Assembly: GCA_951799405.1 (NCBI GenBank)
Contig: OX637354.1
Location: forward strand, 62,001-126,000
Direction of reading: 5' to 3'
Length of the DNA: 64,000 nt
Source: Agapetus fuscipes
Taxonomy: Eukaryota > Arthropoda > Insecta > Trichoptera > Glossosomatidae
The notes below the pieces were generated by a model. The model did not search any database. It was not told the DNA's origin and saw only the letters and a program-made list of their open reading frames with translations. This document shows positions 43,248-53,794 of this stretch, piece after piece (position 1 is the first letter of the stretch; each line of letters starts with the position of its first letter). Both the position numbers and the translations under genes were made by a program.

Positions 43248-44267
43248 GTGCATGCAAACTATGAAAATAGTACAGCATGTGTTCGTATTGATGATGAGTA
43301 TAGTGAATGGTTTGAAGTTTTTAAGGGTGTAAGGCAAGGATGTGTGATGAGCCCATGGCTATTTAACATAGTCATGGACAAGTGTGTTCGAGATGCTAGA
43401 CTTGATGATTGTGGATTAATGATAGGAGAGGGCAAAGTGAGTGTTCTACTGTATGCGGATGATGCTGTTCTTGTATCGGACTCAGCAGTAGAATTGCAAA
43501 CGATGCTCTCTAGATTGAACGAAGCTCTGCTAGGTAATTATTTGAAATTGAATGCAAGTAAGACGAAAGTTTTGATTTTTGAAAGAAATGAAGAAAATAC
43601 GAACTACGAATTTAGAATAAACGGAATGAATGTTGATGTGGTAAATGAGTTTGTATACTTGGGAAGTAAGTTTGAGAAAGATGGAAGAATGACAGGTGAA
43701 CTTGAAAGAAGAGTAATGAAGGGCAGGTGTGTACTGGGTGCCACAGCTTGTATCGCCAAAAATCAAAACATTTCTAAAAATGCTCGATTGGCGGTACGCA
43801 GTGGCATACTTTTACCCACCTTGATGTATGGAAGCGAGGCCTGGACGGTGAATGAAAGTGAAATTAGTAAAGTCCATACTGTTGAAATGGACTTTCTAAG
43901 AAGTATGATTGGGAAAAAACGGAGTGACAGGGTGAGGAATGATTTTGTAAGAAAAGAATGTGGTGCAAAAGAAAGTGTGAAAGTGAAGATTAAAAGAAGT
44001 TTGTTAAGATGGTTTGGGCATATGGAGAGAATGAATGAGGAAAGACTGACGAAGAAAGTATATGTTGGTAGAATAGATGGATGTCGTGGTAGAGGAAGAC
44101 CGAGAAAGGTATGGATGGACCAAATATCCGAAATTGCGAATGAATGGAATATCCAGAGTCATAATAAAAGAAGAGCTTGTATGAAGAAGGTTATGACTCT
44201 GGAGGAAATGAAAGAAGTATGCAAGGATAGAAAGAAATGGCGGTTGATCTGTGATGTTGGCGGCTAG
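43248..44267 (+). pseudogene. LINE-A reverse transcriptase, C-terminal part (copy 2)
   Basis: Starts inside the duplicated segment (HANYENSTACVRID) and repeats GVRQGCVMSPWLF and LLYADDAVL, then continues past the duplication: LRSMIGKKRSDRVRNDF, WFGHMERMNEE, GRGRPRKVWMDQI and the WRLICDVGG end. It lacks the AFVDLEKAFDSV block. Differences from copy 1 are scattered, so the copies diverged or came from different source elements. Confidence 0.88.
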
Positions 44268-44634
44268 GGTTTGTTAAAGTGAATTTGGTTTTTATGATTT
44301 AGTTTTTTATGTCCATGTATATATTGTTATTTTTATTCTTTGATTTTAAAAAATGTATTTTGTCATGTATGTTCCTTGACTTATAGGTTGTTATGCGGCT
44401 GACCACCCATAATATAAAAATTGGTTCACTTTGCCAATGTCACCCCTGTTTCAGGGAAGGACGGCAAGAGTTGCAAGGCTTATGTTCATTTGAGATTGGG
44501 TTTTTATATTGTAGGTCCACATGCGGCATGTGTTAGCGCGAAATTATACATATCTGCTTGTGGGAATGCATTTAGTATAAATCTTAAATGATATATATCT
44601 TTGCAGCTTAGATTAGATTAGATTAGATTAGATT
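44268..44634 (+). repeat. LINE-A 3' UTR and tail
   Basis: ~100 bp UTR, then the tail module from TTCCTTGACTTATAGG and four GATTA units. It defines the tail recognised elsewhere. Confidence 0.9.
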
Positions 44635-45360
44635 ATGATTGGGAAAAAACGGAGTGACAGGGTGAGGAATGATTTTGTAAGAGAAGAATGTGGTGCAAGA
44701 GAAAGTGTGAAAGTGAAGATTAAAAGAAGTTTGTTAAGATGGTTTGGGCATATGGAGAGAATGAATGAGGAAAGACTGACGAAGAAAGTATATGTTGGTA
44801 GAATAGATGTATGTCGTGGTAGAGGAAGACCGAGAAAGGTATGGATGGACCAAATATCCGAAATTGCGAATGAATGGAATATCCCGAGTCATAATAAAAG
44901 AAGAGCTTGTATGAAGAAGGTTATGACTCTGGAGGAAATGAAAGAAGTATGTAAGGATAGAAAGAAATGGCGGTTGATCTGTGATGTTGGCGGCTAGGGT
45001 TTGTTAAAGTAAAATTGGTTTTCATGATTTAGTTTTTTATGTCCATGTATATATTATAATTTATTGATTTTAAAAATGTAATTTGTCATGTATGTTCCTT
45101 GACTTATAGGTTGTTATGTGGCTGACCACCCATACTGTAAAAAATTGGTTCACTTTGCCAATGTCACCCCTGTTTCAGGGAAGGACGGCAAGAGTTGCAA
45201 GGCTTATGTTCATTTGAGATTGGGTTTTTATATTGTAGGTCCACATGCGGCATGTGTTAGCGCGAAATTATACATGTCTGCTTGTGGGAATGCATTTAAT
45301 ATAAATCTTAAATGATATATATCTTTGCAGCTTAGATTAGATTAGATTAGATTAGATTAT
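44635..45360 (+). mobile_element. tandem third LINE-A 3' unit
   Basis: The 730-bp unit starting ATGATTGGGAAAAAACGG at 43905 is repeated directly from 44635. It includes C-terminal codons (44635-44997), UTR and a second (GATTA)n tail. The join is exactly at the first unit's tail. Confidence 0.9.
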
Positions 45361-45805
45361 TAGTTAGCCTTATACCAATCAATAAGTCAACGAACCATGC
45401 CGAACAAATATTAAATGAGGAAAACGTAAGTGTGAGGTTTAAAAATATTTATGAATAAGTCAGCAACAACGTGTACTTAACCACTGTCCTAAAATACTTG
45501 CGCACTGTCTCTGTGCGAGCAGCCATCAGTTTGTGTCACGCTGCCTTGTCTATGGGATCTCTAGAGATGGGCAGACGGGAAATAGACGCGGACGAGCGGA
45601 ATTGAAGGCACCGCACTAGTAATCACCCGCAAAACGTAAATACCGCGTAGACGTAGTGATGGGAAACACACTCACCTGCAGAGAATTCCCAGCGAGCATT
45701 TCCCTTATTCCCCATGTTTACAAATAGATTTTAATGATGTATCTGAGCTGTGGAATAAGATGAGAAACAAAAAAATGTCGACACTATTTCTTCCTGGACT
45801 TATAG
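45361..45805. other. unassigned; LINE-A tail scrap at left
   Basis: 45362-45398 is an inverted tail edge (TTATACCAATCAATAAGTC). 45480-45680 is GC-richer with no supported exon. Confidence 0.4.
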
Positions 45806-46238
45806 GTAGAGGAAAACCTAGAAATGTATGGATGGGCCGAAGTTCTGAAATAACGAATGACTGGGATATCCAGAGTCATAATAAAAGGAGAGCTTGTATG
45901 TAAAAAGGTTGTGACTCTGGATGAAATGAAAGAAGTATGTAAGAACTGTAAAAAATGGCGGTTGATCTGTAATGCTGACGATTAAGGCTAAGGCTTTCAA
46001 AATTTTAACTCTTATTTTTTATAGATGTTTGGTAGATTTTAATTTTCTTGTTTTTGCTAAGTGATCTGTTTTATATAGTTGACTGTAATTAATTGCTTAT
46101 ACACGTATTCCTTGACCTATAGGTTGGTATGAGGCCGACCACCCATGCTGTAAAAAAGGTTCACTTTACCAAAGTCACCCCGGTTTCAGGGTGACAACCT
46201 ATACATTCGTGACAATATTTTTGCAGCTTAGACTATAG
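45806..46238 (+). mobile_element. LINE-A 3' end upstream of allatostatin-C
   Basis: ORF-end codons with a frameshift (CTTGTATGTAAAAAGG), UTR and a tail with ~130 bp deleted. It ends 76 bp before the acceptor of the first coding exon. Confidence 0.8.
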
Positions 46239-46314
46239 ATAGATGATTTTTTTTCACAGAAATTTCTAATGAAAAAATCTCTTCACACATATTATGATTT
46301 TTATTGATTTTCAG

Positions 46315-46449
46315 TTGTCTACCCTGGAAAACAGAATGCAGGCCCGCACCAGCAGCATGTGGAGCAGCCTCCTGGTGGTCATCCTGGTGGTGGCGGCCAG
46401 CCAGGCCAGACCTCCCAGTGCTGAGACCTCCTTCGGAGACGTCCTGCAG
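46315..46449 (+). CDS. AstC: allatostatin-C first coding exon
   Basis: Acceptor GATTTTCAG|TTGTCTACC at 46314/46315, 21 bp of 5' UTR, ATG at 46336-46338, donor CTGCAG|GTAAAG after codon 38 (phase 0). The donor and the exon's last ~50 bp are the first unit of the 77-bp array. Confidence 0.88.
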
Positions 46450-49400
46450 GTAAAGGCACTGCCTCTACATCTCCCAGCCAGGCCAGACCTTTCAATGCTG
46501 AGACCTCCTTGGGAGACGTCCTGCAGGTAAAGGCACTGCCTCTACATCTCCCAGCCAGGCCAGACCTCCCAATGCTGATACCTCCTTGGGAGACGTCCTG
46601 CAGGTAAAGGCACTGCCTCTACATCTCCCAGCCAGGCCAGACCTCCCAATGCTGATACCTCCTTGGGAGACGTCCTGCAGGTAAAGGCACTGCCTCTACA
46701 TCTCCCAGCCAGGCCAGACCTCCCAATGCTGATACCTCCTTGGGAGACGTCCTGCAGGTAAAGGCACTGCCTCTACATCTCCCAGCCAGGCCAGACCTCC
46801 CAATGCTGATACCTCCTTGGGAGACGTCCTGCAGGTAAAGGCACTGCCTCTACATCTCCCAGCCAGGCCAGACCTCCCAATGCTGATACCTCCTTGGGAG
46901 ACGTCCTGCAGGTAAAGGCCTAAAAGCCTCTTCATCTCCTGCTGCCATAAGAGACTTTGTGATCACCGGAAAGAAGGCCTCTGTGCCAGGCAGCCCCACG
47001 AGTCGTCGTCATCAGGTCCAATCCTGAGTGTTGCAACGCTAGGACGTCTGTCTTTCTGCACAATCAATAAAAATGAAGGGCGCTTTATACACTACACCTG
47101 TCGCTTTTGTTTTGTTTGTTTCTTAAACTCTATGGTCTTTGTAAAAGAGTGAGAGTGATGAAAAAATCAGGATGTTTATTGAACACGTCTCTAAATTATA
47201 CAGGTTAAAAAAATATAAACCAAACTTAAAAATTATCACCACAAAAAAAATATTTGAAAAAACTAGTTTTAGCATACAAAAAATACATTTCTATCGTTTT
47301 TTTGTATGCGCTTTATTTTGGAAATAAATATTAATTGATTTAGTTACAAAATAATACATTGTTTTATTTCATAAAACAGGGAGGTATTTTTTTTTTTTTT
47401 GGTTTAAAATAAACACCGAAATGTTAAATAATTTTATTTAAAATGCTACCCATTCCATAAGAAACACTATTAAACTTCTACTTCTTTTCTTAGATATTAT
47501 TATCTGGATTACTTTATAATAAGAACGTATTACTTAACATCAGAAAAGCTCTATGTTAAAAATAGAAAATGGCATTTAATAATACTTTTAAGTATAACAT
47601 CATAATCATAATCTTCCTCCCTTAAGTGAAGTCATGTCTCGCTCTGGCTTAGTGTACACTGCTAATCTGATTCATAATTTAATTTCTTGAAGTTGTTGAC
47701 TTGTTTCTTTACTCACGGATATAGCGGCGTAGAGCCTACTGGGGCGTAGAGCCTACTGGGGCGTAGAACCTACTGGGGTCTACGCCAGACTCGTTAAGCT
47801 ACGATGTGAGTACGGCAGTGTATTAGCGAAATATTTCATCATCATTTAATAATAATACTATTATAATATTAGGATGATTTACTTGGTGTACCTACACTGT
47901 TTTTGTATGAAACACACTGCAAGAGCCCTCTGCGAGCTTGGTCATCGCTTTAGAAAGCGCCGACTCAATTGCTGTAATGCTGGATGAACCTTCGGTTGCC
48001 GGTCGTTGGTGAAGGTATATGATATTTTCAACCCAGCAAAGAGCATATTTTAAAATATAAATGTTATATTATTTGTGCTCCGCCGGAATTCGAACCTACG
48101 ACCTTCCATTGACGAATCCGAAGTGCTAACCACTAGACTACGGACAGATTATTATAAAATACTCTTCGAGAGCTAGCAAGGAATCAAAGGCTATTGAAGA
48201 ATATGAACATCTGATGTATGGAAGAGCGTACACGAAATTTATTTTTAATATTGGTGAGCACACGAGTTTTGTATATAGCTTTTCGATCCCTTGACTTATA
48301 GGTTTGGATGAGGTTGACCACACATGCTGTAAAGAAATGGTTCTCTTTGCCAATGTCACCCCTATTTTAGGGAAGATCGGCAATAGATGCAGGGCTTATG
48401 TTCATTTGATATTGGTTTTTAATTTGTAATGACACATGCAGTATTTGTAAATGTTTTTGTTGGTGGGCCTGTATTTAATATTTATTTTAAATGTCAATGT
48501 ATCTTTGCAACTTTTATTATAGATAGTTATAGCTGATCCTTCTCGGATTTTTTGGATTGAATCAGCATAATATAGATAGTCGTATCTTGATGGAAACAAT
48601 GATTTTAAAAGATCTGATGCAGTTGTAACATTGGAGTGATGTAATATTGCTGCCGCTTCCAGGATGGTGGCCTTGAGGGCAACAGCCTGGGAGTAGGAGG
48701 CCCATCAGCCGGCGCTGCTCATCTCCTGCAGGATCCTCAGGACTCTGCCCTGGCAGCTCTTCAGTTCCAGATGCTGCAGCAGTACGCCAACAAGTAAGCT
48801 ATTTGATTATATTTTTTTACCTTTCCAACAATATTAATTCGTCTTCCCAGTGCTTGTTTGACTCATCTACCATTTGATTCAAAGATGACCTTTCAATGAC
48901 ACTGTCTTAAAAATCATATTCATAACAATCTGAGCTAAGAAAATAATGTAAAACACGATAACGTGAAAGTACTTTTAAATATTTATTATAGCACACAGAG
49001 AATTAGTGACATATGAAGCTAACGTATCAGATAAATGCACATAATTTTTTCCACTTTCTACGATAGAAAACAATTAAAAAGTGTGAAAACCCTGTAGTTT
49101 AGAAGTTTGTCATGAGCACTTCCTTACAATGAGTCCACTTACTATGAGAAGTTACACGCAATAAAATATTTAATCCACGATTTCTCAGATCTGTGAATCA
49201 GCATTTATTCAGTTGTAGGTACCTTTAAAGTGGTGATGTGTGTAGCATACTATCGTTTTTTTTTTGTGGCGTTACCAGGAAATGTGCGTTACTTTTATTA
49301 TGAACCATGTAAATATTATTAATGTCGGTGAAATGGCCGAGTGAGGCAATTAGTGGCTGAGCAAGTAGCTTAACTAGCATATTTCGAATAGAATAACGCT

Positions 49401-49924
49401 GGTTCGAACTTTGGTCATTTGACCATAATTTTGATCCTGGTTCAACAGTGATGTCATTGGGTACTTAGTTCCTAACTAATAATTTTCACTAAAACATATC
49501 ACAGGTTAAAAGGCAGTAGGACATAAGCGACAAAAGCTAAATTGTTCAAAAGAGCAGTTAAAAGTTTGAGATTGCAGAAAAATGGCATAACTTATTTCTT
49601 TTTTATCCTATCGTTAAAATCAAAACAGCTCTAAAATAATAAAAAAGGCGTTTATTGGCATTCCTATTAATGTGGTTTTAAGATTTTTTTTATGTCACAA
49701 TCACCTTTAGGACAAAAAAGGATATCATAATGAATTATTAAGTTTTTGACCAGGCAGAATATGCTGGTGAATTACATGACTCTTCACAAATTTATTTTAA
49801 AGAAAAATATTGTTCCAGCATGCGTCCCCTGCCGTGGGAGCAGTTCCTGAGGTCCCCGCAGGAGAAGCGCCAGATCCGCTACCGCCAGTGTTACTTCAAC
49901 CCCATCTCTTGCTTCAGAAAGTAA
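46336..49924 (+). CDS. AstC: preproallatostatin-C (PISCF), three coding exons
   Basis: Exons 46336-46449, 48663-48793 and 49819-49924 join in frame into 116 residues. Residues 1-24 form a hydrophobic signal peptide (SLLVVILVVAASQA). A spacer rich in Gly, Ala and Gln follows. A KR site at 98-99 precedes QIRYRQCYFNPISCF (100-114), the allatostatin-C peptide with Cys106-Cys113 for its disulfide ring, then RK and stop. The amino-terminal Gln would become pyroglutamate. The family inhibits juvenile-hormone synthesis and modulates gut and heart muscle through somatostatin-type receptors. An acceptor at 46314 shows that an upstream noncoding exon exists. AATAAA lies at about 50124. Confidence 0.95.
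46398..46918 (+). repeat. 77-bp array duplicating the exon-intron boundary
   Basis: GTCCTGCAGGTAAAGG occurs at 46441, 46518, 46595, 46672, 46749, 46826 and 46903, an exact 77-bp period. Unit 1 belongs to the coding exon; units 2-7 lie in the intron and are almost identical. Each contains a strong donor (CTGCAG|GTAAAG) and a plausible acceptor (CTCTACATCTCCCAG). Confidence 0.95.
46919..47120 (+). other. possible alternative terminal exon / intronic poly(A) site
   Basis: GC-rich 120 bp after the array is followed by CAATCAATAAAAATG (AATAAA at 47066-47071) and, ~40 bp on, a T/GT-rich stretch (GCTTTTGTTTTGTTTG), as at genuine cleavage sites. A frame (DFVITGKKASVPGSP... to a TGA near 47027) has no recognised motif. 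Confidence 0.4.
47121..47724. other. AT-rich intron, nothing recognised
   Basis: No repeat family seen. Confidence 0.45.
47725..47784. repeat. 18-bp tandem repeat, three units
   Basis: GGGGCGTAGAGCCTACTG repeated in the allatostatin-C intron. Shares CGTAG words with the 18.8-kb promoter. Confidence 0.85.
47845..48147 (-). repeat. SINE-2a copy
   Basis: (AAT)n at the left, GGATGATTTACTTGGTG, head CTAACCACTAGACTACGG at the right. Confidence 0.8.
48288..48526 (+). repeat. LINE-A 3' tail copy
   Basis: Starts ATCCCTTGACTTATAGG, ~135 bp before the second coding exon. Confidence 0.8.
48663..48793 (+). CDS. AstC: allatostatin-C second coding exon
   Basis: Acceptor CCGCTTCCAG|GATGGTGG, donor AACAA|GTAAGC. 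Encodes the propeptide spacer including LQDPQDSALAALQFQMLQQY, a helical segment conserved in allatostatin-C precursors. Confidence 0.9.
48849..48985 (-). mobile_element. MITE-1 half copy
   Basis: CCCAGTGCTTGTTTGACTC end and adjoining half, minus orientation. Other half missing. Confidence 0.75.
49020..49240 (-). mobile_element. MITE-3 copy
   Basis: Matches 58075-58330 in reverse (GTTTAGAAGTTTGTCATGAG, ACTTACTATGAGAAGTTAC, GTACCTTTAAAGTGGTGA). Confidence 0.7.
49325..49800 (+). repeat. SINE-3 split by MITE-2
   Basis: SINE-3 head (GGCCGAGTGAGGCAATTAG) to 49501 and 3' end 49733-49800 (GACCAGGCAGAATATGCTGG). MITE-2 (minus) fills the gap. Confidence 0.8.
49502..49732 (-). mobile_element. MITE-2 fragment
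   Basis: GGTTAAAAGGCAGTAGGAC at the left, CACCTTTAGGACAAAAAAGG at the right. Half length. Confidence 0.75.
49819..49924 (+). CDS. AstC: allatostatin-C third coding exon (mature peptide)
   Basis: Acceptor TTGTTCCAG|CATGCG, then MRPLPWEQFLRSPQEKR and the PISCF peptide, stop TAA at 49922-49924. The acceptor lies at the very edge of a SINE-3 copy. Confidence 0.95.
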
Positions 49925-50740
49925 GCTCGCAGCGCGGACGCGAACCATAGCCGAGACGCAAGCCATAGCCGAGACCATAACCTTAGACAAGACACACATC
50001 CAAAATAATAATGAAATATATTATTTTTTATCATGAATTTGAAATTAAAATGAAGAAAACAATTAATCATAAAAGGATAAGTAGTAAAACTTAATTGTGT
50101 AGATTTTAGATTAATTATAATGAAATAAATGGTTTGGGGAATACGCCTGGGTTGGTAGAAAGCATTGAGATAACAAAAAGAATGGAAATGAAATAAAAAT
50201 AATTATTAACAGTAATAAGAGCTTACAATAATTTTAAAAACATTATCTTCCAAATATTTATTAAATAAATTAATTTTTGATTTGATGTTTTTTTTTTTTG
50301 CAAAGCATGTTGCAAATTTGGTTTTGAATTTAGGTACTCCAGACATCTCTTATTTACAAAATGACTTTTTTTTTGGTTGAGGATATTTTTTGTAATATTT
50401 TGTATTAATTTTTAGTACAATAATACTATAATTCATATTTACATGAAGAAAATATTTTTATTTTTTAATTGTGAGATGTGTAAATAAATATATTGAAATG
50501 GAATTTGGCAACATTGTTATTTATTTTCATAACATTTCTTACGCATGTTCTCTGACTCACAACAAAATATCTCTTCTACAGTTCAGTTTCTTCCTTTTCT
50601 TCCTCCTACTCTCTTCCTTCTCTTAATCCTTAGATCTAAATATTAAAAAATAAGTGGCAAGATACGCCAACCGGCTCTTGAATCTTGAGATGAGGATGCC
50701 CAAAAACCTTTCCTCCTTTTAGGAGGTCCTCTACAACACG
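49925..50740. other. allatostatin-C 3' UTR and AT-rich flank
   Basis: Repeated GAGAC/AGCCATAGCCGAGAC words follow the stop codon (49940-49975). AATAAA at about 50124-50129 and again near 50484. Otherwise nothing. Confidence 0.5.
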
Positions 50741-50890
50741 TGCTTGTTTGTCGTATCTTCAACAGACGTAATTTCACATGAGCAATGTTTGTATACCTAC
50801 TGTAGAAATTGATTTTGAAAATATTAAAAACAACTCTTACACACAGATCACGCTCTTACATTATCATGCTTTACGTTTTTTTCTTTCACA
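50741..50890 (+). mobile_element. MITE-1 partial copy
   Basis: Left end ACGTGCTTGTTTGTCG, truncated within TTTACGTTTTTTTCTT. Confidence 0.75.
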
Positions 50891-50929
50891 CTTCTGTAAC
50901 TTCATCCAGACGTTATAATGCTTTTAGAC

Positions 50930-51188
50930 ATAGCGTTCCATTAGTGCTTGTTTGTCTTATGCCTGTTCGGGGTAATTTCACATGAGCAATGTTTGTATGT
51001 GTACTGGACCTATGTATGTGTCATGTGAAAACTGGAAATTAATTTTGAAAATATTAAAAATTACTCTCCCATTATCGTGTTTTACGACCTTTTCTTAGCT
51101 CAGACTGTGAAGAATATCAATTTTTAGGACAATTTCAGTGCATTCATCTTTGAATCAAACGATAGATAAGCTTAACAAGCACTGAGAG
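50930..51188 (+). mobile_element. MITE-1 copy
   Basis: AGTGCTTGTTTGTCTTATGC at the left, GATAAGCTTAACAAGCACTG at the right. Confidence 0.85.
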
Positions 51189-53116
51189 GATGAACATGTA
51201 ATTAGTTACCATGGATGTGGGTTTGTCTTTTACGGCTCATACTGGAGACACACGATCCCTTCAGGTTCTTTTAATATCAGACAAAAATATAAAAATAAAA
51301 CAATTTCTATTAAAACCACATTTTTATTATTTCTTTCAAAATCAGAACATAAATAAAGAAAACCAAGCATCCAATACGGACCTCAATACTTTTTTTCTTC
51401 AAAAACAAAATAAAAATCACAAATAAATACTATATCAACAAAATAAGAACAGTTCTTTCTTATGTGTAATCATATTGTAAGAATATTTAAAATGAATGAA
51501 AACTAGGTAGGTACATACATAATTCATTATCATCTTCACTTTAAAATAATATTTCACACTTTAGTTGAATTACAATAACTTTTAACTTTCTTGTTGAATC
51601 AAATATAATTCAATTTAATGTAGGTACCTATGAAAAAAAAATACATAAAAGTGATAAAATAAAAACAATACTACTAAAATTAAAAGCTTCGTGAATACTG
51701 AGAAGTACTACAAACTAAATGAAAAACAAAAAACTGTTTTTTTACAAATATATACTTTTTTGTAAGAAGTAAAGGTACCTACCTACACAGTCAAATATGT
51801 TTACATTAATTAATATTCCTATGAGAATTATTGAGCAACATTTGTTTCTTTTATAAATAATTTTAATCTAATTGAGAAACAAAATATATATTTTACATTT
51901 CATTTTCAAAATATAACTTTATAGTGGAAAATGAATGGATGAAGATAAGTATCATAAATGAGAAAAATATTATTTTTCATATTTTGGCAGATGTGGAGCT
52001 CCTATAAAGTTAAGAAAAAAATATACATAGAGTACAAAATAAACATATTTTATTTGTACTTTGTTGATTGCATGTTTTTTCATATTTTTATTTAATTTTT
52101 CTGATTGCTTTGTGAAGGTTACTAAAACTCACACTTAAAAAAAGAAACAAATAAAAACACTTTTTTTTTAAATTAAGAAAATAAAAAGAAAGACAACAAA
52201 AAAGTGAAAATACTATCAAAGTAAAGTAAAAAGAAATTTAAAGAAATATTTTTTTCATACAGAAAATAAGTAGAAATTAGGAACATGAAGTATTAAGTAA
52301 TTCGCCATTTTATTTACTTATATTATATTTTATAAGTTGTCTAAATATAAATTTTATTTTATTTTATGAAAATTCACCAATAAGAAATTATTTAATTCAA
52401 AAGGAAGACATTTTTTATGAAGTATTACACATTACTTCAATACAATATTAGTGATGAATAATTTTACATTTTATATTTCTAGCACTTACAAATATTTATT
52501 TATGCAGTTATTTTAAAATTAAAACATAAATTCAATAATTAACATTAAGTAGTAAATTTAATACAATTATGTGTTTTTTTTCCACATAAATAAATTTTGA
52601 AATTAACAAAAGACTGGATGATTTCAATTTCCTAAAAATAACACTGAAACTGTTTTCAACAATCATGAAAATTTGAGTGAAATTTTAATTCAAATCATTA
52701 TTTATTTTTTATAAAAGGAAACTTAATTATTATTTTATTTACTGTCATTACACGTTTATTTTGTTTGTATTTATTTAATGTTTCAGTTTTAACTGGAATT
52801 AAAATTTTGATACTTTATGTTAGGAAGAAGGATTTCTAGACCATTCTTTATTTTTTTGTGAAAAATACAATCTTATTTCTTATAACTGGACTACAAAATA
52901 TTTTACTTTTTCATTAATAAACAAAAAACCCTGTTTATGATAAAATTAGTTTCAATCGTTGTTTATGTCTTATATTATTTTTAAAAATATGATACAATTA
53001 TGTGAAAATGATTTTATAAAGGGATACAACCATTAGAGTTTTTTTAGAGATCTAGGATTCATTTCATTGTATTTCTGTTAATTTTTTTTCACAGCGGATT
53101 TTTTGTATGAAACAAG
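51189..53116. other. very AT-rich 1.9-kb stretch, no gene
   Basis: Poly-A/T runs throughout. Neither an exon nor any of the repeat families is seen. The longest gap in the repeat map. Confidence 0.5.
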
Positions 53117-53380
53117 ACATTTCGCTGCCTGAGTTCTTGTTTACCGTATACGCCATTGAGGAAATTTTACATGAGCAATGTTTGCATGTGTACTAGACCA
53201 ATGTGTCTTATGAAAACAAGAAATTTCTTTAAAAAATATTTAAAAGAACTCTCACATTATCGAGTTTTACGGTTTTTCTTAGCTCAGATTGTGTAAAATT
53301 TGATTCATAAGACAACTGCATGAAAAAGTCATATTTGACAAGATTGGCGTATATGGTAAACAAGAACTGGAGGAGCGATT
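53117..53380 (+). mobile_element. MITE-1 variant with different ends
   Basis: Internal sequence as MITE-1, but both termini read GTTCTTGTTTACCGTATACG (left) and its complement TATATGGTAAACAAGAAC (right) in place of the usual ends. Confidence 0.8.
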
Positions 53381-53401
53381 TAACAATATAAATATAACAT
53401 A

Positions 53402-53640
53402 GGACATATCGCCACCTTAAAGGTAAAACTAAATAAGTGTCGATGCACTGATTTGAGAAAACGTTAATAAAACATTTTATTGGGGGTAACTTCCCATAGT
53501 AAGTGAGAAACACTTTACTATAGAATTTTCCTATATTTTTAGTGTTTTCTTTCTAAGAAAATAGTGAAAAAAGGTGCATTTATCTGAGAAAATTATGTTA
53601 TCTTAATAAGTAATCAGTTTTACCTTTAAGGTATCGATAT
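53402..53640 (+). mobile_element. MITE-3 copy
   Basis: Inverted ends CCTTAAAGGTAAAACT and AGTTTTACCTTTAAGG, ~235 bp, no coding capacity. Confidence 0.8.
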
Positions 53641-53700
53641 GCTCGAACCCTCCTCGTCCCTATTCCTGGTATGTATGTGTTAAAAGGACCCACAGCACGT
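53641..53700 (+). repeat. ~62-bp repeat Y
   Basis: ATGCTCGAACCCTCCTCG to AGGACCCACAGCAC. Same as the 65-bp insertion at 57339 and partly at 62082-62115 (minus). Confidence 0.65.
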
Positions 53701-53794
53701 GAACGCTCATATAAAGCCATTTTTTGTTTTTTACCAGGAGCGTAAGGACTTCCCGTGAAGTAAAAGCAACGGCGCAATACAACAAGATCTCCTA

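Noticed and set aside
41839..44267. Long plus-strand frames as a host gene
   Set aside because: Reverse-transcriptase motifs, truncated 5' end, (GATTA)n tail and many dispersed relatives show a LINE.
46398..46918. Repeat array considered as CRISPR
   Set aside because: Contiguous 77-bp units without spacers, in an intron of an animal gene.
46696..46935. Minus-strand frame with repeated GLAWLGDVEA-like units
   Set aside because: Antisense of the 77-bp array in the allatostatin-C intron.
49784..49999. Minus-strand frame opposite the third allatostatin-C exon
   Set aside because: Shadow of the peptide-coding exon.
51189..53116. Search for an exon or repeat in the AT-rich gap
   Set aside because: Only short frames of low-complexity Lys, Asn, Ile and Phe. 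No splice-framed block or family match.
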